A DNA stretch of 64,000 bases from Rhopalosiphum padi (taxonomy: Eukaryota; Arthropoda; Insecta; Hemiptera; Aphididae). Shown here in pieces: positions 15,839-29,583 of the stretch. Each line of letters opens with the position of its first letter. Within the stretch, counting starts at the first letter, position 1. Where the stretch lies: the NCBI RefSeq assembly GCF_020882245.1, contig NC_083598.1, positions 56,829,858 to 56,893,857 of the forward strand. The letters run 5' to 3'. A program made the position numbers and the translations under genes. The notes beneath the pieces are model-generated. The model was not told the origin of the DNA. It did not search any database and saw nothing but the letters and a program-made list of their open reading frames with translations.

Positions 15839-15839
<1 letters not shown>

Positions 15840-16456
15840 TTCCAACAAGATGTTGGATTATTTGTCGTATTCTGATTAAATTTCATTGTTATTCCAAATT
15901 CTTCTTTAAAAAATAATACAGCTTCTAATATTTTTAACTTACTATACTACTATACTAATATTTTCCAAATCAATCTTTGAAAAAATTGTTGTTCATAAGT
16001 TTTATTTTTCTATTCAACATTCTTTTTTCAAAAAAACATCTATAATTATACTAATTTAAATGTAGTAATTACCCATACTATTTTTTATTAAAGTGTTTTT
16101 CAAATGAATTCGGTAATAACAATATGCACATTTAATTTCAGTATCGGTAGCTGGAGAATTAATAGGTACCTATTTAAAAATATTGATATAAGCAAGGGAT
16201 AATGAAAAAACAGATGAACAGTGTCGAGTAGTAGATTATAACTTTTGAAACTGCTCAGTGCCATTTTATTATGAAATGAACACACCATAATATAGTTCCT
16301 ATATTATAAAATTAAAAACATTTTAGGTTGTTATTAAAAAAAATTAAGCCACTATGGTAAGAAAATTTGTGAAAAATATGATACAAATATGTTGTTACAA
16401 TTCTTGCTTAACCATTCAAAAATACGTAATTGACTTACAAGATCACCATACATATA

Positions 16457-16810
16457 CAGAGTGTCCCGTGAGGATTTACCCATTGCGATATCTCCTGAAA
16501 TAACGGATATATCATAGTTTTGATTTTTTAATAAGTTTCACAGGGACAAGAAATACAAATATTTCATGTTTTTATTTATTTTAATGTTTTGGTAAAAAAG
16601 TTAAAAAATATATTTTTCTATTTAATTAATTTTCAAAAAAAAATGAAGATAGATATTTTGTAGAGTTCATGTTTCTAAAAATATTGACGTTTCAACATTT
16701 TAATTTCATTAATTTCATGATTTTTAATATTTTTTCTAGTTTTGAGAAAAACTGTGAATTTCACTGAAAGCATTCGTTGGCCTACGGGCACGCGAGCCAC
16801 ATGTTTGATA
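16457..16810 (+). repeat. Probable dispersed repeat fragment beginning acagagtgtcccgtgagga
   Basis: Starts acagagtgtcccgtgaggat (16,457), a terminus form common in insect interspersed repeats, and ends near ggcctacgggcacgcgagcc (16,781-16,800). Only one copy is present in the window, so the call rests on the form of the end and on my memory of similar aphid repeats. No ORF. Confidence 0.35.
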
Positions 16811-17517
16811 CATTGATACTACTATCGTATTAAATAATTCGTAGTTAATATTTCGAAATTATAAAAAATATTATAAATCTGGAGATTAATGAAATTAAAA
16901 TGGTGTATAACATATTGTTCAATAATTATGATATTATATAATGTAAATAAAACAATATAATATAATTTCATCTCATGTGCGAACTCGGTTCGCTGGTTTT
17001 TAGTATTTCGACTCTATTACTTACATTACTTATATTATTCTACTGCAGCTGTCTGTAAGCATTGAACATGTTTTGACAACAATTTATCGCGTTAATATTT
17101 CATCTCCAGAGGAATTCTGTGCATCAGAGACGTTTTTATTTTCTCGAGTTAAATATATTAGTTACTCCGCACAAATTGTATATATATGTAATATATAAAT
17201 TGTTCGGCGAAACATAAATTTAAAAACATTCCGAGAAAATAGACCCGATGCTATAAAGTTGTGTACGAAATGCGCGATTCTCGAACTCTTTATTGCGGCA
17301 GAACAAAATGTACCTATATATTATACACACATATTATATTATAATAAAATGTTTAAGTTAGCGCATTATATATGATATCAATACAGCTTTAAAGGTACAT
17401 ATTATGTCACGTTACGTTTACAACAATCGTATATTACGCATACCATAATTTATATCATTGTTATGCATACGTATAAAAGTGTAAACTATAAAAAATATGT
17501 GAATTTAATGATATGAT

Positions 17518-17556
17518 TATTATTATTATTATTATTATTATTGTTATTATTATTAT
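17518..17556. repeat. (ATT)n microsatellite
   Basis: About 13 ATT units with one GTT interruption. Similar short (ATT)n tracts occur at 19,157-19,170, 19,539-19,580 and 62,935-62,970. Confidence 0.9.
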
Positions 17557-18954
17557 ATCTACAGCAATTGCGCTAACTTCATTTGACAGACGAATTAACA
17601 AGCAGCGAGCGGGATCTACTCGAAATAAACAAGCTATTAAAAGTCGCGAATATATTGTATTATATTTACGATTTAACAGGATTATCTACTAAGCATAATC
17701 ACTCCCCCGTTTTATCCATTAGTCATTTAATTCTAAGTTAGGAATTTTTAAGTTCACTTAAGCTCCATATTTTCAAATACTTAAATTGTCCGAGTCATAG
17801 TGTGACAATAAAATGTTCTGTTATTCAAATGAGACCATGACCTATGACGTTTTAAATATATCAAATTATCTAAAATTAAATCCAAACAAATTTCAGAGTT
17901 ATTAAAATATATTATGTACTAAGGACAATACAACTCTGCTTATAATAATGATTTTATGAAAAACATAAAATAGATTTGATTTTTTATATAATATTTAGTA
18001 AATACTATATACATACTTATATTTAGATATAGACTAATAATATATCAACTAGGTACTGAAATTTTAAAACTACCAAAACCCATAATCCCCAATCTTTTTA
18101 CATACTTAATAGTCATAACTTATAACAAAACAATATTAATTTCTTTAAAAAAATGAATTTTTATCATATAAATAATAATTAGGTCTTTCCCATTTTTGAA
18201 TGATAGCGATAATGTTTTAGTTATATTAAGAACGAGTGTTAAATCAGTTAAATCTTGATTAACTATTGAGCGAAGTTAATTGTCACATGGCTACATCGCA
18301 AAATCTTAGTACACTCTTTCAACTCTCTGCTTAATAAACTTAAAATACTTATAAATAATTTATTAACTATATATACAAGTTTTAAATTCGATCTTTATTC
18401 ATAAATTATGATTGAAAATAGTAATAATTATATTTTCTTTTTAAAAATGTTATTTTGTAGTGACTCTAAATTATATAAAAAAAATTTTTCACATTATAAT
18501 TAATTTTATTATTAAAAGAATCCCTGTCTGTATAGTGTATACTATTAATAACGTAGATATTTTAGTTAAAACAACTTATATTTGGGAAAAAATGAATGGT
18601 GTTTACTATACAGTTTTTAAAAATCACAAAAACAGAATTACCTGTATCGCGTATCCTGTATCGAGGTAGGACAGGACCACCACCAAAATTCTCTAAGAAC
18701 CTTAATAATCATAATTGACTTAAACAAACACCTACTGTTAATATATAATAATATGTAATGGTAAACAATTATTGATGTGTAAACATATAACATACTATTA
18801 TTTTTCTCATGTATAACGCATAAAAAGTTAATAAACAAGCTAACCACGTATCTTGTCGTTTTTATATTTATTATTCTACTTAAATATAAATTTATATATT
18901 CGTAAAAAATACAAAAATTACTAATTGCATATCTTCGTTGTTATTTTTTTATAG

Positions 18955-19045
18955 CGACCACTCGATAAGCACCCGGGTAGAACGGCTGGACGAGGCAATA
19001 ATGGAAGCGTCCAGAGCACTGCAGGGAGAACCGAGTGGATTATGA
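18955..19045 (+). CDS. Candidate last coding exon of an unidentified plus-strand gene
   Basis: A pyrimidine-rich tract (ttgttatttttttatag) ends in AG at 18,953-18,954. The next 91 nt are sharply more GC-rich than the flanks and open in one frame, reading DHSISTRVERLDEAIMEA... and ending EPSGL before TGA at 19,043-19,045. The peptide contains an amphipathic helix-like stretch (RVERLDEAIMEASRALQ), as expected of real protein. AT-rich DNA with microsatellites follows, as in a 3' UTR. A second frame is also open here and a GTACGT donor follows at about 19,070, so an internal exon in another frame is the alternative. I do not recognise the protein, and no upstream exon could be paired with it. Confidence 0.4.
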
Positions 19046-22000
19046 CAATACTCGGAGACGAGCTGCTGAGTACGTGTACCTCGGCGCAAACTGCATATAC
19101 AATGCATAATAATACAACATAATAATATTATGTATACTTATTATTGTGATTGTTATAATTATTATTATTATTGTTTATTACCACTAAAATCGTTATTATT
19201 ATACCGCGATTGTCATCCAGTGGTGTCTCTGCAGAGTCGAACAGACTTCTATATGTACACGCGAGTACGACAAATACGTCACGTCGTGTACAAACTCGAG
19301 TTACTTCAGTTCGAATCAAGACACTGCAGTCATTATACATTACATAATATTATACTACACGCATACACACATATTTATACAATATTATGTGTTTTGAAGT
19401 GTACGTTAGCGAAAAATGTGTACAGTTATATAATTACGAGTTGTTAAGTTTTCAGTTTTGAAACGCAGTAAAATTATATAATATACATTAAGAATAAATA
19501 TTGAGTGTTGATTTAGATATAATATGCGAATGCGATACTATTATTATTATTATGATTATTATTATTACTATTATTATTACAATTAATATTATATTATATA
19601 ATATAATAATAACATAAAATTGTACATGTGAACAATATATTTGAGCTTGCATATTTTGTACAATAATATTATTAATAATATATATTATATATATATATAT
19701 ATATAATATTACGCACATTTTAACGAATAAAAATAAAGTATAGAACGCCGTTGATAATAAAAAAATTATATAAACGATTTGTTTTACTTTATTGTTGTTT
19801 TATTATATCTTCACTAAACGTAATATTTTCATTGCGTTCATTTTATTATACGTTATGTAGTAACTAGTAATACGTATATAGGATGCCACACAGCGAGCAC
19901 TCTCACATTATAATATATAGTACGTTTCGTAGTATTACTACATAAATACATACAATCATAGGAGCACAGTAAAGTTAGGGTGTTCTAAAATTATTTATGT
20001 TCCACGCAGATGTGTGTTTCAACTCGTCCACAGCCTTCCAATTACTTCAATTAAAATATATTACATTATACTATTGAATTAGTAAAATAGAAAATATTTC
20101 TATAAATAAAAAAAATATAATAATTACAATAATTCTGTACATATTCTGCTTTGATAACAATCATTTATTTATTAATTAAAATGTGAGTAAATATAATAAT
20201 AGATCAAAGTACATTTTTAAATAAAAATTTAAGATCCACGCCATAATTTTTCATTTTTCGTATAAAATAAATTACTCAGATAAACTGTAAGTGCTTAGAT
20301 GAAACATGAAGGTGCTAAGCACATAGCTGAAACCAACCTCCCTATATATTAAAATACGATACTTTTTAATATTGTTCCACTATCAAGTCGACTAACAATT
20401 ATGATAATACCAGGAATCAACCATTGAAGTAAGTATATTATATAGAAAAAGAAGGCCCAAATTTGCGGTGTTATCAAATTTAGTTAAATCAAATTTTGAA
20501 TTACTTTTCAGTAATAATATTCGATGTATTATGCTTTGTCGCATGAATTATAATGTGATATTGACATATATGATATATTCTTTTTGATTGGACAATAATA
20601 ATTTTTTATTTATATAATTATTATTTAAATACAAATATTTCAAATACTGAAAAAATATATATAGCAAAAATTACTCAAATAGGTACTCTACCAGATTGAA
20701 TGATATTAAAGAACAACAATGAATTGGTAGATTGTTATTTTAAGGTTGTCAAAATGTTCGTTAAACTGTAATAAAACGTTTTAAACACACTTACCACACA
20801 AAGTCCAGGCACAACCGTATTACTTCTGATTGTCTAACCGTAAAATAGCAATATAATATAATACACACGAATACACGATAATACATTTATTATATATATT
20901 TATTTTGTTTATTATTTATTTTTTATTTATTTATATTATATTTTATATTATCATATTCATCAAATACCACTTGAAATATCCACTTGGCGCAATAGCGATA
21001 TAATAATATTGCATACTTACCTAGTTTTTGGATATTTCTAGTTCCGTTCAGAATATAAAGTACAATACCTATACCTTTGTGTATGCCGTACACTACACTG
21101 TACAGCATATTAGAATAATATATACAATATATTATAAGGAACGAGTATTATTATGATATCGGAGAAATCTCAGTGTATAATACGAATAAAACGACGACGA
21201 CGTTAATATATAGAAACTATATTATTGATTTATTTATAATCCCACTATGTACATATAGGTACCTACGTGATGCGCATCGCGTATGAAAAATAAAAATAGC
21301 CCTGATAGAAATCAAACCCATACCTTCACTATAATAACACGGAATCATGTTATAACAGCTGGTACACTATAAATATCAATTTAATAACTCGGACTTGGAA
21401 ATGTTCCATGACATGGAAAGGATAAGAACTTTTTTTATATAATATATTATTGTATACAGACTATAGCAATTTAGGAAACATTTCATATAATGACCGGATG
21501 TATGGACCAAGCAATGAATATTATAACATAATGTATAAAGTTTTAGATAAAAATACGTATGTATGTGTGTCCGTTAAATACTGTATAATATACAATGGTT
21601 AAATGATAACTATTTTTTTACTGGATCGCGTATTTGAACTATTATTATACACAATACTTTATACGTACCTATGCGATTGTCAATAATGTATTGTAGTTTG
21701 CTATATTGATATTTACATGCTATCACAAAAAAAAATGTTATGATTACTTAAAAATGTACATATATTTAGATTTCTAAGATTTTTTAATAGCTATAACAGC
21801 AGCTTATTCATATTTAAAAGCAGAATACTTTCATATAAATTTTATGGTGTAAAATAATATTGAACCTTCAACAAACAATTTTTTATTAATAACCGTCTCT
21901 GCTTTCATTGTTTATTGTTTATTGTTTAGATTATTTAGTGAAACAGTGAACCACGTATTCACAGAGTATCACTCGAACTACTTCAAAAATGTTAATACAC

Positions 22001-22957
22001 GATTAAGCTTTAAATGCTTACTAATAAAAAACATTTATTGGCTATTTAATATTTATATGTATACTAATTTTTGTAAAAATATTCTTCTCCACTTATCATC
22101 TACAGAATAATCAAAAATCGATGTCTAAAATAAATAATAAAACCCTGTATATGAAAATTTTTAATAACATCTGCGATAATGCCTCAGTATGAGACATATA
22201 ATTTATAATTATATAATTACTGCGAGTTTAAGATATAAACATTTACTGGATAATAAATAGGTAAAGTTAGGCAGGTAGCATACAAAGAAGTATTGATTTC
22301 AAAAAACTGAAATCTACATGATATAATATGCTCGCGTAGAAAAAAAATTGGTTCACTCCTAAATATAAAGCCGTCGTAGTATCTCAAATACATCGTTTCA
22401 CATATCACTATTGTTCATTTCAATCCTTTTTGTAAGACAATGGTGCATTTTTGGGTTATGCATCGATTACGCATCGCCCGTTTACCTTACGTAAAATAAT
22501 TATCTTACTTTATTTTCACATCAGTACAATTAATATAATAGAACCAGAACAGATAAGTTAAACATAAAAGTGTAAGTTGTTTACTAATTTTCATCTAAAA
22601 ATACAAAATTTAAAGATTGTATTATTTAAGTAGTGTACGGGTGACCCATAAATTTTTACCACTATATAAACGTATAATAATATATATATTAAAATTATGA
22701 CTATTATTTAAAATTTAACTGAATAGTCCATTTATTTTTATTTTAATGTATATAATTAATATTATATTAGGTATGTGAATAATAACAATTGTTAAATTTT
22801 CAAGTTTAAAACAATTCTTTCAACATGTATTGTACAATAATTAATGTACTTTTCAATATTTTTTTACCTTCTATTGTTTAATTTGTTAATACGCAAACTA
22901 TGTACGGTATTTTGAACAGTTAAACAATACGCAAATGATGACCGGCGGGTGTAACTA
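19046..22957. other. AT-rich stretch, possible 3' UTR at the start
   Basis: Begins with about 60 bp of moderate GC after the candidate stop codon, then (ATT)n and (TA)n runs. AATAAA occurs near 19,494 and 19,726, either of which could serve as a poly(A) signal. Beyond 19.8 kb nothing is recognised. A sequence gtacgggtgacccataaatt at 22,635 may be a solitary transposon end. Confidence 0.4.
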
Positions 22958-23646
22958 CCGAAAAGGGTTTCACTAGACATGCTTCAGACTCCTCCTTTGC
23001 TTTTTTTATTTAATAAAGAATTTCTTCCAATTATGATTTTTAGAATTTTAAATACACTTAAAAAAAGATTTGAAGAACTACTTAAGGATAAGTGTCATGA
23101 GGTAATACAGATTTCTGTTTTTCAAACAAGAACCCCTTTTTTCTACTATCAAAAATATAAAAAATTCAAACGATTAATTGTTGAGATGCTCAAATTGTGT
23201 GCTGAGAATAGTACATGATAATGAGTTTAGAAGATGTGGGGGATATGGTAATATGAACATTTTATAAATTCATAATTATCGATCAATATATAATACATAT
23301 TTTATAAAAATGATCCAAATGTAATAAATAACAAACCTGATATTGCATCTATTTTTTTTAAAAACAAATTTTAAGCCTTTTATCCTCACTCCTAAGTATA
23401 AACATTTATAATAACTAAAAAAACTATTTTTTAAAACTATTTTGAATTAGGTACATCTAAGTTTTAAAAAAAAATATCTAATGAATAATTTACAATAAAA
23501 ACTAACTGTTTAAGTTTTCGTTAAAGAAAACATTTAAAAAAAATGAAAGGTCTATAAATAAATTTAAAAATTCCATAAATCAAAATTTGTATAAAAAAAT
23601 TATTAAAAGAAAAAATGGGGGTAAGCATGATTTATGTAATACTTTG
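22958..23646. mobile_element. MITE-like element, about 690 bp, gattcacc-type ends
   Basis: The left subterminal region (22,972-23,060: catgctt...cctcctttgct..., then tttttatttaataaag and atgatttttagaatttt) is matched in inverted orientation by the right side (23,560-23,630), whose minus-strand reading gives catgcttacccccattttt then cttttaataattttt and ttgatttatggaattttt. Ends lie next to TA. It belongs with the elements at 38.1, 48.0 and 53.7 kb. An enclosed 79-codon ORF (22,979-23,218) has no recognisable product. Confidence 0.6.
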
Positions 23647-24115
23647 TATTATAAATTATACAGTGGGAACGTCAATTATCGGCACTAATTGTGACTAAGG
23701 GGGTTACGGTTATAATCGATTTATATTTTATACAGATTATAAAACAATGATTAAAAATAAACAATGAGCATGCATTTTATAATGTTTTAAATCGTTATAT
23801 AAATAGAAATAAAACTAACGTACTGTATGTAAAATACAATACTTTATACTCTATCGATATTTAAGTATATAATAAAATAAACACATATGTATTGTTAAAA
23901 ATACGTATAACATAAATCATTTAAATCAAAAATTTGAAAATATAAAATAAAATACAATTTTTTTTTTTAATATTTCGTAATGCGCATTATTGACGCTCCC
24001 CTGTAATTATTATAAACAGCATAATACTCAAACTATATTATTGGTAGTAATTCAGTATACTAATATACCATAATATTACTGTCCGACAACGCACGAATAT
24101 TTATCTTGATCGATA

Positions 24116-24960
24116 ATTTTAGGATGTGGGTATAAAATTGGTAAGAGCCTTTTTCAGCGTCCGGCACGGCAGTAGGGTAGGTACGGTTGTTACGCAAAAC
24201 GATTGACCTTTACACGCGACAGGGCGGCGTTTATTACACTGTAAAGAGAGGGAGTGAGTAAAAAAACCCGTTAACCTTTTCGAACCAACAGTATAATATA
24301 GCGTGAAACACACACACACAAATATATATAAAATATTATAGTAATATATGAGTTTGAATAGCAACTACAGTTCTGCAGCAACCTTTACAGCCGATTTTAG
24401 CCCGGCGTTTTACGTTCCCGACACGACGCACATCGTCATATATCATATTATTGTTATTTATTTGTATAGACACTGGTGCACTGTCGTATAGACGGCAATA
24501 ATGACGTACGCTAATAATTGTGTATAGGCTACGCGCCAAATATTATAATACGTACACGAACCTAACACTGACTACAAATATTGTATATACCCTAACAATA
24601 TATAGTATACACGCAAGAGACGGTCCCTCTGGAATTTTATATACCACGTACTCTCCAGCTGTAATGTTTCGTCGGTAATGTCAATACGGCGTTTTCACCA
24701 TTACTGCCGTTTCACGATGAATCAAAATAAATCTTTACCAGTTCACGAATTTGTATAGCTCAGCAACCGTAAATCCCGGGGAAACAACCAATAGGTATGC
24801 CATTGAAAAAAATAAGACGTGCAAGTTTGCTTTCGTTATGTTTATTTTTTGGCTGCAAATAAATGTAGCTTATGATTTGTGTGCGTTTATGGTGTTAGCG
24901 AATTACCGTCGGTTAGTGTCGAAATGGTGACCTCGCAACAGAAAGCTTTTACGTCCTTCG
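24116..24960. other. GC-elevated patch, possible regulatory region
   Basis: Includes cagcgtccggcacggcagta, acacgcgacagggcggcg and tttagcccggcgttttacg. Both minus-strand open frames (24,119-24,364 and 24,336-24,539) are short and unrecognised. The composition suggests promoter or enhancer DNA rather than a gene. Confidence 0.3.
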
Positions 24961-26800
24961 TTTAAGTCAGTGCAAATCGGCCATTATCGAGTCATATTGA
25001 AAATTTGTAATATACAAACACATATTATAAAACTTGAATATTTTAAGGATAATTTTCACTTTACTTTACCTCTAGTATCTTTATTTAAAAAAAGAAACTT
25101 AACATACATTTTTGTATGGACTTGGACTTTAACTTGCACTCTGTGTATTCCTGTGTTCACGTGTGATACTCACAAGTATAATGGCAATTCTATAATCATT
25201 GAAATTGAAACATGATTATTTAAAGGTAATAGGTATGAATTATAGCTAGGGAACGGATTTAAATGTTGTAAAAACAAGAAATATCCCTTGAAAAAATATG
25301 ATTTAATGCACTCATAACAGAATTTTATTTAAAAAATGCACTAAAAAAATGCAAAAATTATTTTTAACATTGAAAAATTTGCTTAATTACATTAATTCTT
25401 ATTCTTAGATATTAATTATTCACATATCATATTTCGTATTATTCGCATGTATAATGTATATGCTAATATGTGTATATACCTAAGTGTCTACACATGTCAA
25501 CAATAATTTTGTCTGGCGTCACATTTATCTGATCGGTTAAAACATAATAAATAATAGAAATAGAAGTACCTACGAAATATTATATTCAATAATATTATAC
25601 AATATTATTAAAACGTTTTCAAAATGAAAAATAAAAAAATAAAGTACCTATTAGTTACTTAGTTAAAATGTGATTCCGCAATATTACAACAGTACCTATT
25701 AAATAAAAGTGTGTAATCAGCTTAAACAATTAATGTTTTCATATTTAATTAGTTATTATTTTAATTCCATAATTTATTATAAATAATTTTTCAATAATTA
25801 TCATTCGAAAGTTGTATTTGTTATTAATAGAATTAATAAAGTTTATTAATAATAATATTTTTTTTGTATTTAACATTTAAAATATATACCTATATAATTT
25901 AAAATATTTAAAGTTATAACTCATGTTTAGCATTAGGGAGTGGAAATAAATCGTTTTTAAATAAACATAATTTGCTTTCAAGTTTCAATAAAGTTTCATA
26001 GCCTCTAAAAGTAAGGTTGGTATGTACTGTACTATAAATGTTTCTGATCCTCCTTTATAAATTCCTAGACATGTCGCTGGTCGTCTCGTCAAACGGTCAC
26101 ACGGTCGATAGTATTATAATACCGGTTGAAATAGTCCATTTTCTCGTTAAAGCAATAGCATAGTAGCAGTCACAATATATAATATCCGCTTGGCTTATAA
26201 TTTAATAAAAATAATATTTCGCCATTCGCCACGTTACTTAAATATAGCATTACGGTTTATATTCGACTGCAAACTGTAGTTACTTTTATTATTTATCATT
26301 ACCGTGCAGGGTTGGAAATAAGACCTTATATAAATCAAAATGTTAGCGATTTATTATCTGTTACTGTAGATTATTGAAGAGAAAAGTTTGAGTAGGTATA
26401 AAATTTATTCAATCCTTGTTTTTCTATAAAGTGAACTAAAAATAAACATAAGAAAATGAATAATTAACTCTCTATTGCTAATACGGATACTAAATTCTTA
26501 AGTATGATTATACACGCGTTTGGATCACTAATCAATAAACTGGTCGAGATTAGACGAAAAAATAAAAATCAGACTAGCGTTCTCCACAAATTAGGCAATT
26601 TAATTCAAACTTTCAAACCTTTATTGAATACTCGTGATACGAGAACACAATTTAATTTATAGCTAAACTATGCTAAATGAAGTCCTAACTAGTTATTATA
26701 TACATACTCGTAAAAAAATATAAATATGATATTTAATAAAAAGCACAGTACCTACATAATATAACTTCAATAATAAACCTTTTTGACTAGACAAATTTTG
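24961..26800. other. AT-rich noncoding stretch
   Basis: No supported gene. At 25,243 tagctagggaacggatttaa, followed by A-rich atgcaaaa motifs, resembles the outer part of a hAT-type element, but no opposite end was found. Confidence 0.4.
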
Positions 26801-27120
26801 TCACACAACGTCCTATAATGCGTCGCCTATTATTGGTCACCGCGGCGATCAATCAGCAACGAAGATAGCTTCAGGAATCCCATCACATACGATAAATCTT
26901 TTTCGCGTTTTAGTATTCCGCACGTACATCGGTCGACTTATTCCGGAAACATTTCAGGCGGTGACGTGACGGGCTCTGCTCTTTCGTCACGTCATGTTCT
27001 ACGCTACGCAATAACACAAGACAACAAGAAGACGCGAACTGCAGAAAAAAACCCAAAGTGTCTGCGAAAATAATAGGATCCACGACGAAGGACCTATACG
27101 AATATCTGGCAGGCTATAAA
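26801..27120. promoter_or_regulatory. GC-elevated patch with bZIP-type sites
   Basis: Contains ggtcaccgcggcgatc, the paired TGACGT sites and several CG dinucleotides in a 300-bp island amid AT-rich DNA. No open frame of note lies here. Enhancer or promoter function is an inference from composition and the palindromic site pair. Confidence 0.3.
26962..26994. promoter_or_regulatory. Inverted pair of CRE-like sites (TGACGTGAC ... GTCACGTCA)
   Basis: Exact 9-bp inverted repeat: tgacgtgac at 26,962-26,970 and gtcacgtca at 26,986-26,994, separated by 15 bp. Each arm contains the TGACGT core bound by CREB/ATF-type bZIP factors. It lies inside a GC-elevated patch (26,801-27,120) that also has ttattccggaaac. 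A regulatory role is inferred. Confidence 0.45.
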
Positions 27121-29340
27121 CCTCGAGTATTACGCATGACTGAATAAACGGTATTTAATCCAAAAAATAATATAACAAATAGGTACAACATGTAGACGTG
27201 ACACAGATATACACAATTGTACACAATATTGTTACCTGTGCTAAAATATAGAACATAAATATATAATATATTATATTATAATAATATCTCTCTCGAATAT
27301 CAGCTCACAAATATGGACTAAACATATTATGTAGCAGGTTATGACTTATGGAGGATGGTAGCGCACTATTTGTTTTCCTCTAACACTCGGGCAACAAAGC
27401 AAATTTGCGTTAATCGAAATCAACCTTGTATTGTTGACAGTAAATATTAGAAAGTAAATTAACCCGTTATCAAACTTAAAATCAAGAACTTTATCTGTGT
27501 TTGTACGTTGACTTTTTTACGATATTTCAATGTTTAGGAAAGTTATAAGTATGCTTCTTACATAAAATATTACTATTTAAAAATTCCTATGTATCGCAGA
27601 AGGTTTGTATTGCCATAAAAAAGCTTGCGCACAAAAACAAATAATGTTCTTAGTATTTTAGTATTTTATATTATTTTATCATTTTTTTTTATTTTTTTTT
27701 TTTACGGCATATTTTTATTTTATATTTTGAAGCAAAATACTTCGCTATATTTTAGATTAATACATTATACAAGAATCAAATGTCTAGGTATAAGGGTATT
27801 TATCCCGTGAACAGCGTTGATCCACATCGCCTCTACTGCTTAAGTATCAAAACTTAATTATCGGGCACAAGGAATTTTCGTAAGCTGTAAAAGTATCATC
27901 TGTGTCCAATTTTAATTCAATCGAAAATTCTTTGTAAACTTTTTATCTTTTTTACAACCCCAAAAATTGTTGGTAAACAAAAATATGCATATATACTTCA
28001 CGTGGTATTAAGTATACCACTAATTTAACCTATAACCCATACGTACTTAACCAGTAGTCCATTCAACCCTTTGTGACAACTATGGAAAAAATAAATGAAT
28101 TTGTAAATACAATTTTCCTACTTTAAGAAACTTTCCAATCTGCACCATATCTTATTTTTAAAACTATAATAATAATTATCTGTGTTTAATAGACAATTGA
28201 AATCATTTTACAGCGATTATATTAGAACCTAATGGGTATGTATTTAACAAAATTAATCATAATTCAGTGTTACAAATGGTGTTATTTATTAAAACATATA
28301 AAAACAATTTCAAAGATGTGTTCCTCAACGAATGTACCTTTCAACTACATTAACAAATCGTTCTGAATAAAGGTATTTTTCAGTTCTATGAACTATTTGA
28401 GTTCTACTATTGTCAGAAATAAATTAATTGCTATCTAGGGCCTTTGTTATGTTAAATATAAAAAAAATATATGTTTCTAAATATAAGTATGAATATTCAA
28501 TTTAATTAACAATTTTCCTGGTAATAAAGCAAGAAAAAAGTTTTTTTAATTTAATTTAAAAATAATTATAAACTGTTACACTTTTGAAAGCCAGTCACTA
28601 AAAATAATTGTTTTACTGCTCCGTCGTAATATTTTGTCATGCTCTTTTGTACCAAATTTAAAGTAGTACACATTATTATACTCTGAAAATTGTCATCAAC
28701 TTAATATTGATAAAATATATACTTCATAATGAATTTATTATAATATTAATTTGTAATTGCATCTTGATTTAATTTTAATGTATATAGGTCTCCTTGAACC
28801 CTTGGTATTAAATAATATATGTCGTATGAAATACTGTGATAAGTGATTGTTGACGTACTTATATGTGCCTTATGGTATGAATGTACACATTTTATTAAAA
28901 AAAAAATAGGCAAAATAAATAGGGTATGTTGGTGTGAGTGGACATTGGACAGATTCTCCACGAAAATGTTGTGTACTGCGGAGGTGTAGTATAATAACAT
29001 AAAAGTATTGTCTTTAAGCGCATTTTTCCTCAATCTGGTTTTATAAGTAGATACCTACCCATTTACCAATATTCTTTCCGATTGATGCAAGATTAAGAAT
29101 AGACTATTAGACGGTTGTCGATTATTTTCCATCGGTTCACTGTAATAGTAACCGTTAGTAAAAACGTCTTCGGTGAGCGACAGTAAAGCGTGAATTTACA
29201 TTTATAATATAATCTCGTTAAAAAAGAATTGAAAAAATTAACGTTTTAATATAATATAATAAGATTCGTTATAATTACAGTAATTACACGTTTCGAGAAT
29301 ATTCAATGTAATAATACGAACTCTCCCTCGTAGTTATCTT
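27121..29340. other. AT-rich noncoding stretch
   Basis: Contains a poly-T-rich region near 27,660-27,730 and no recognisable gene. Open frames at 27,625-27,810 and 28,746-29,033 look like composition artefacts. Confidence 0.5.
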
Positions 29341-29533
29341 CGCCCTATACTATGCATACACTCCGAGTCTCCGAGATATTTCTCTCTGAAATAAATAAAC
29401 CTGTTTGATTTGTGTGTATGTGTGCAGACGGCGGCGCAGACTGCAATATCCGAAGGGTGGCATAAGTGGCAGCATCAATGGCGGTGGTTGGTCGGGACTC
29501 GGGATGATACTATATAAATACATATACATATAT

Positions 29534-29583
<50 letters not shown>

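Larger units (their letters stand above)
13641..15900. other. GC-elevated patchwork, possible regulatory DNA or small exons
   Basis: Three segments stand out from the AT background: 13,660-13,895 (a 67-codon frame rich in R, E and K, ending at a GTAAGG donor-like site), 13,940-14,270, and 15,100-15,300 with 15,460-15,800 (many CG dinucleotides, e.g. cgcgggcccagtgttcgcgc). A strong acceptor-like tract (catttttcccctgcag) ends at 14,440, followed by only 12 open codons. None of the translations is recognised, so I leave the role open between enhancer, promoter and unrecognised exons. Confidence 0.3.
15901..18954. other. AT-rich stretch upstream of the candidate exon
   Basis: Holds the repeat fragment at 16,457-16,810 and the (ATT)n tract at 17,518. 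If the candidate exon at 18,955 is real, at least the end of this stretch is its last intron. Confidence 0.45.

Noticed and set aside
19128..19718. Tyr/Asn/Ile-rich frames on both strands
   Set aside because: They are generated by ATT and TA microsatellites after the candidate stop codon.
25243..25380. Sequence tagctagggaacggatttaa resembling a transposon end
   Set aside because: No opposite inverted end or target duplication was found within several kilobases.
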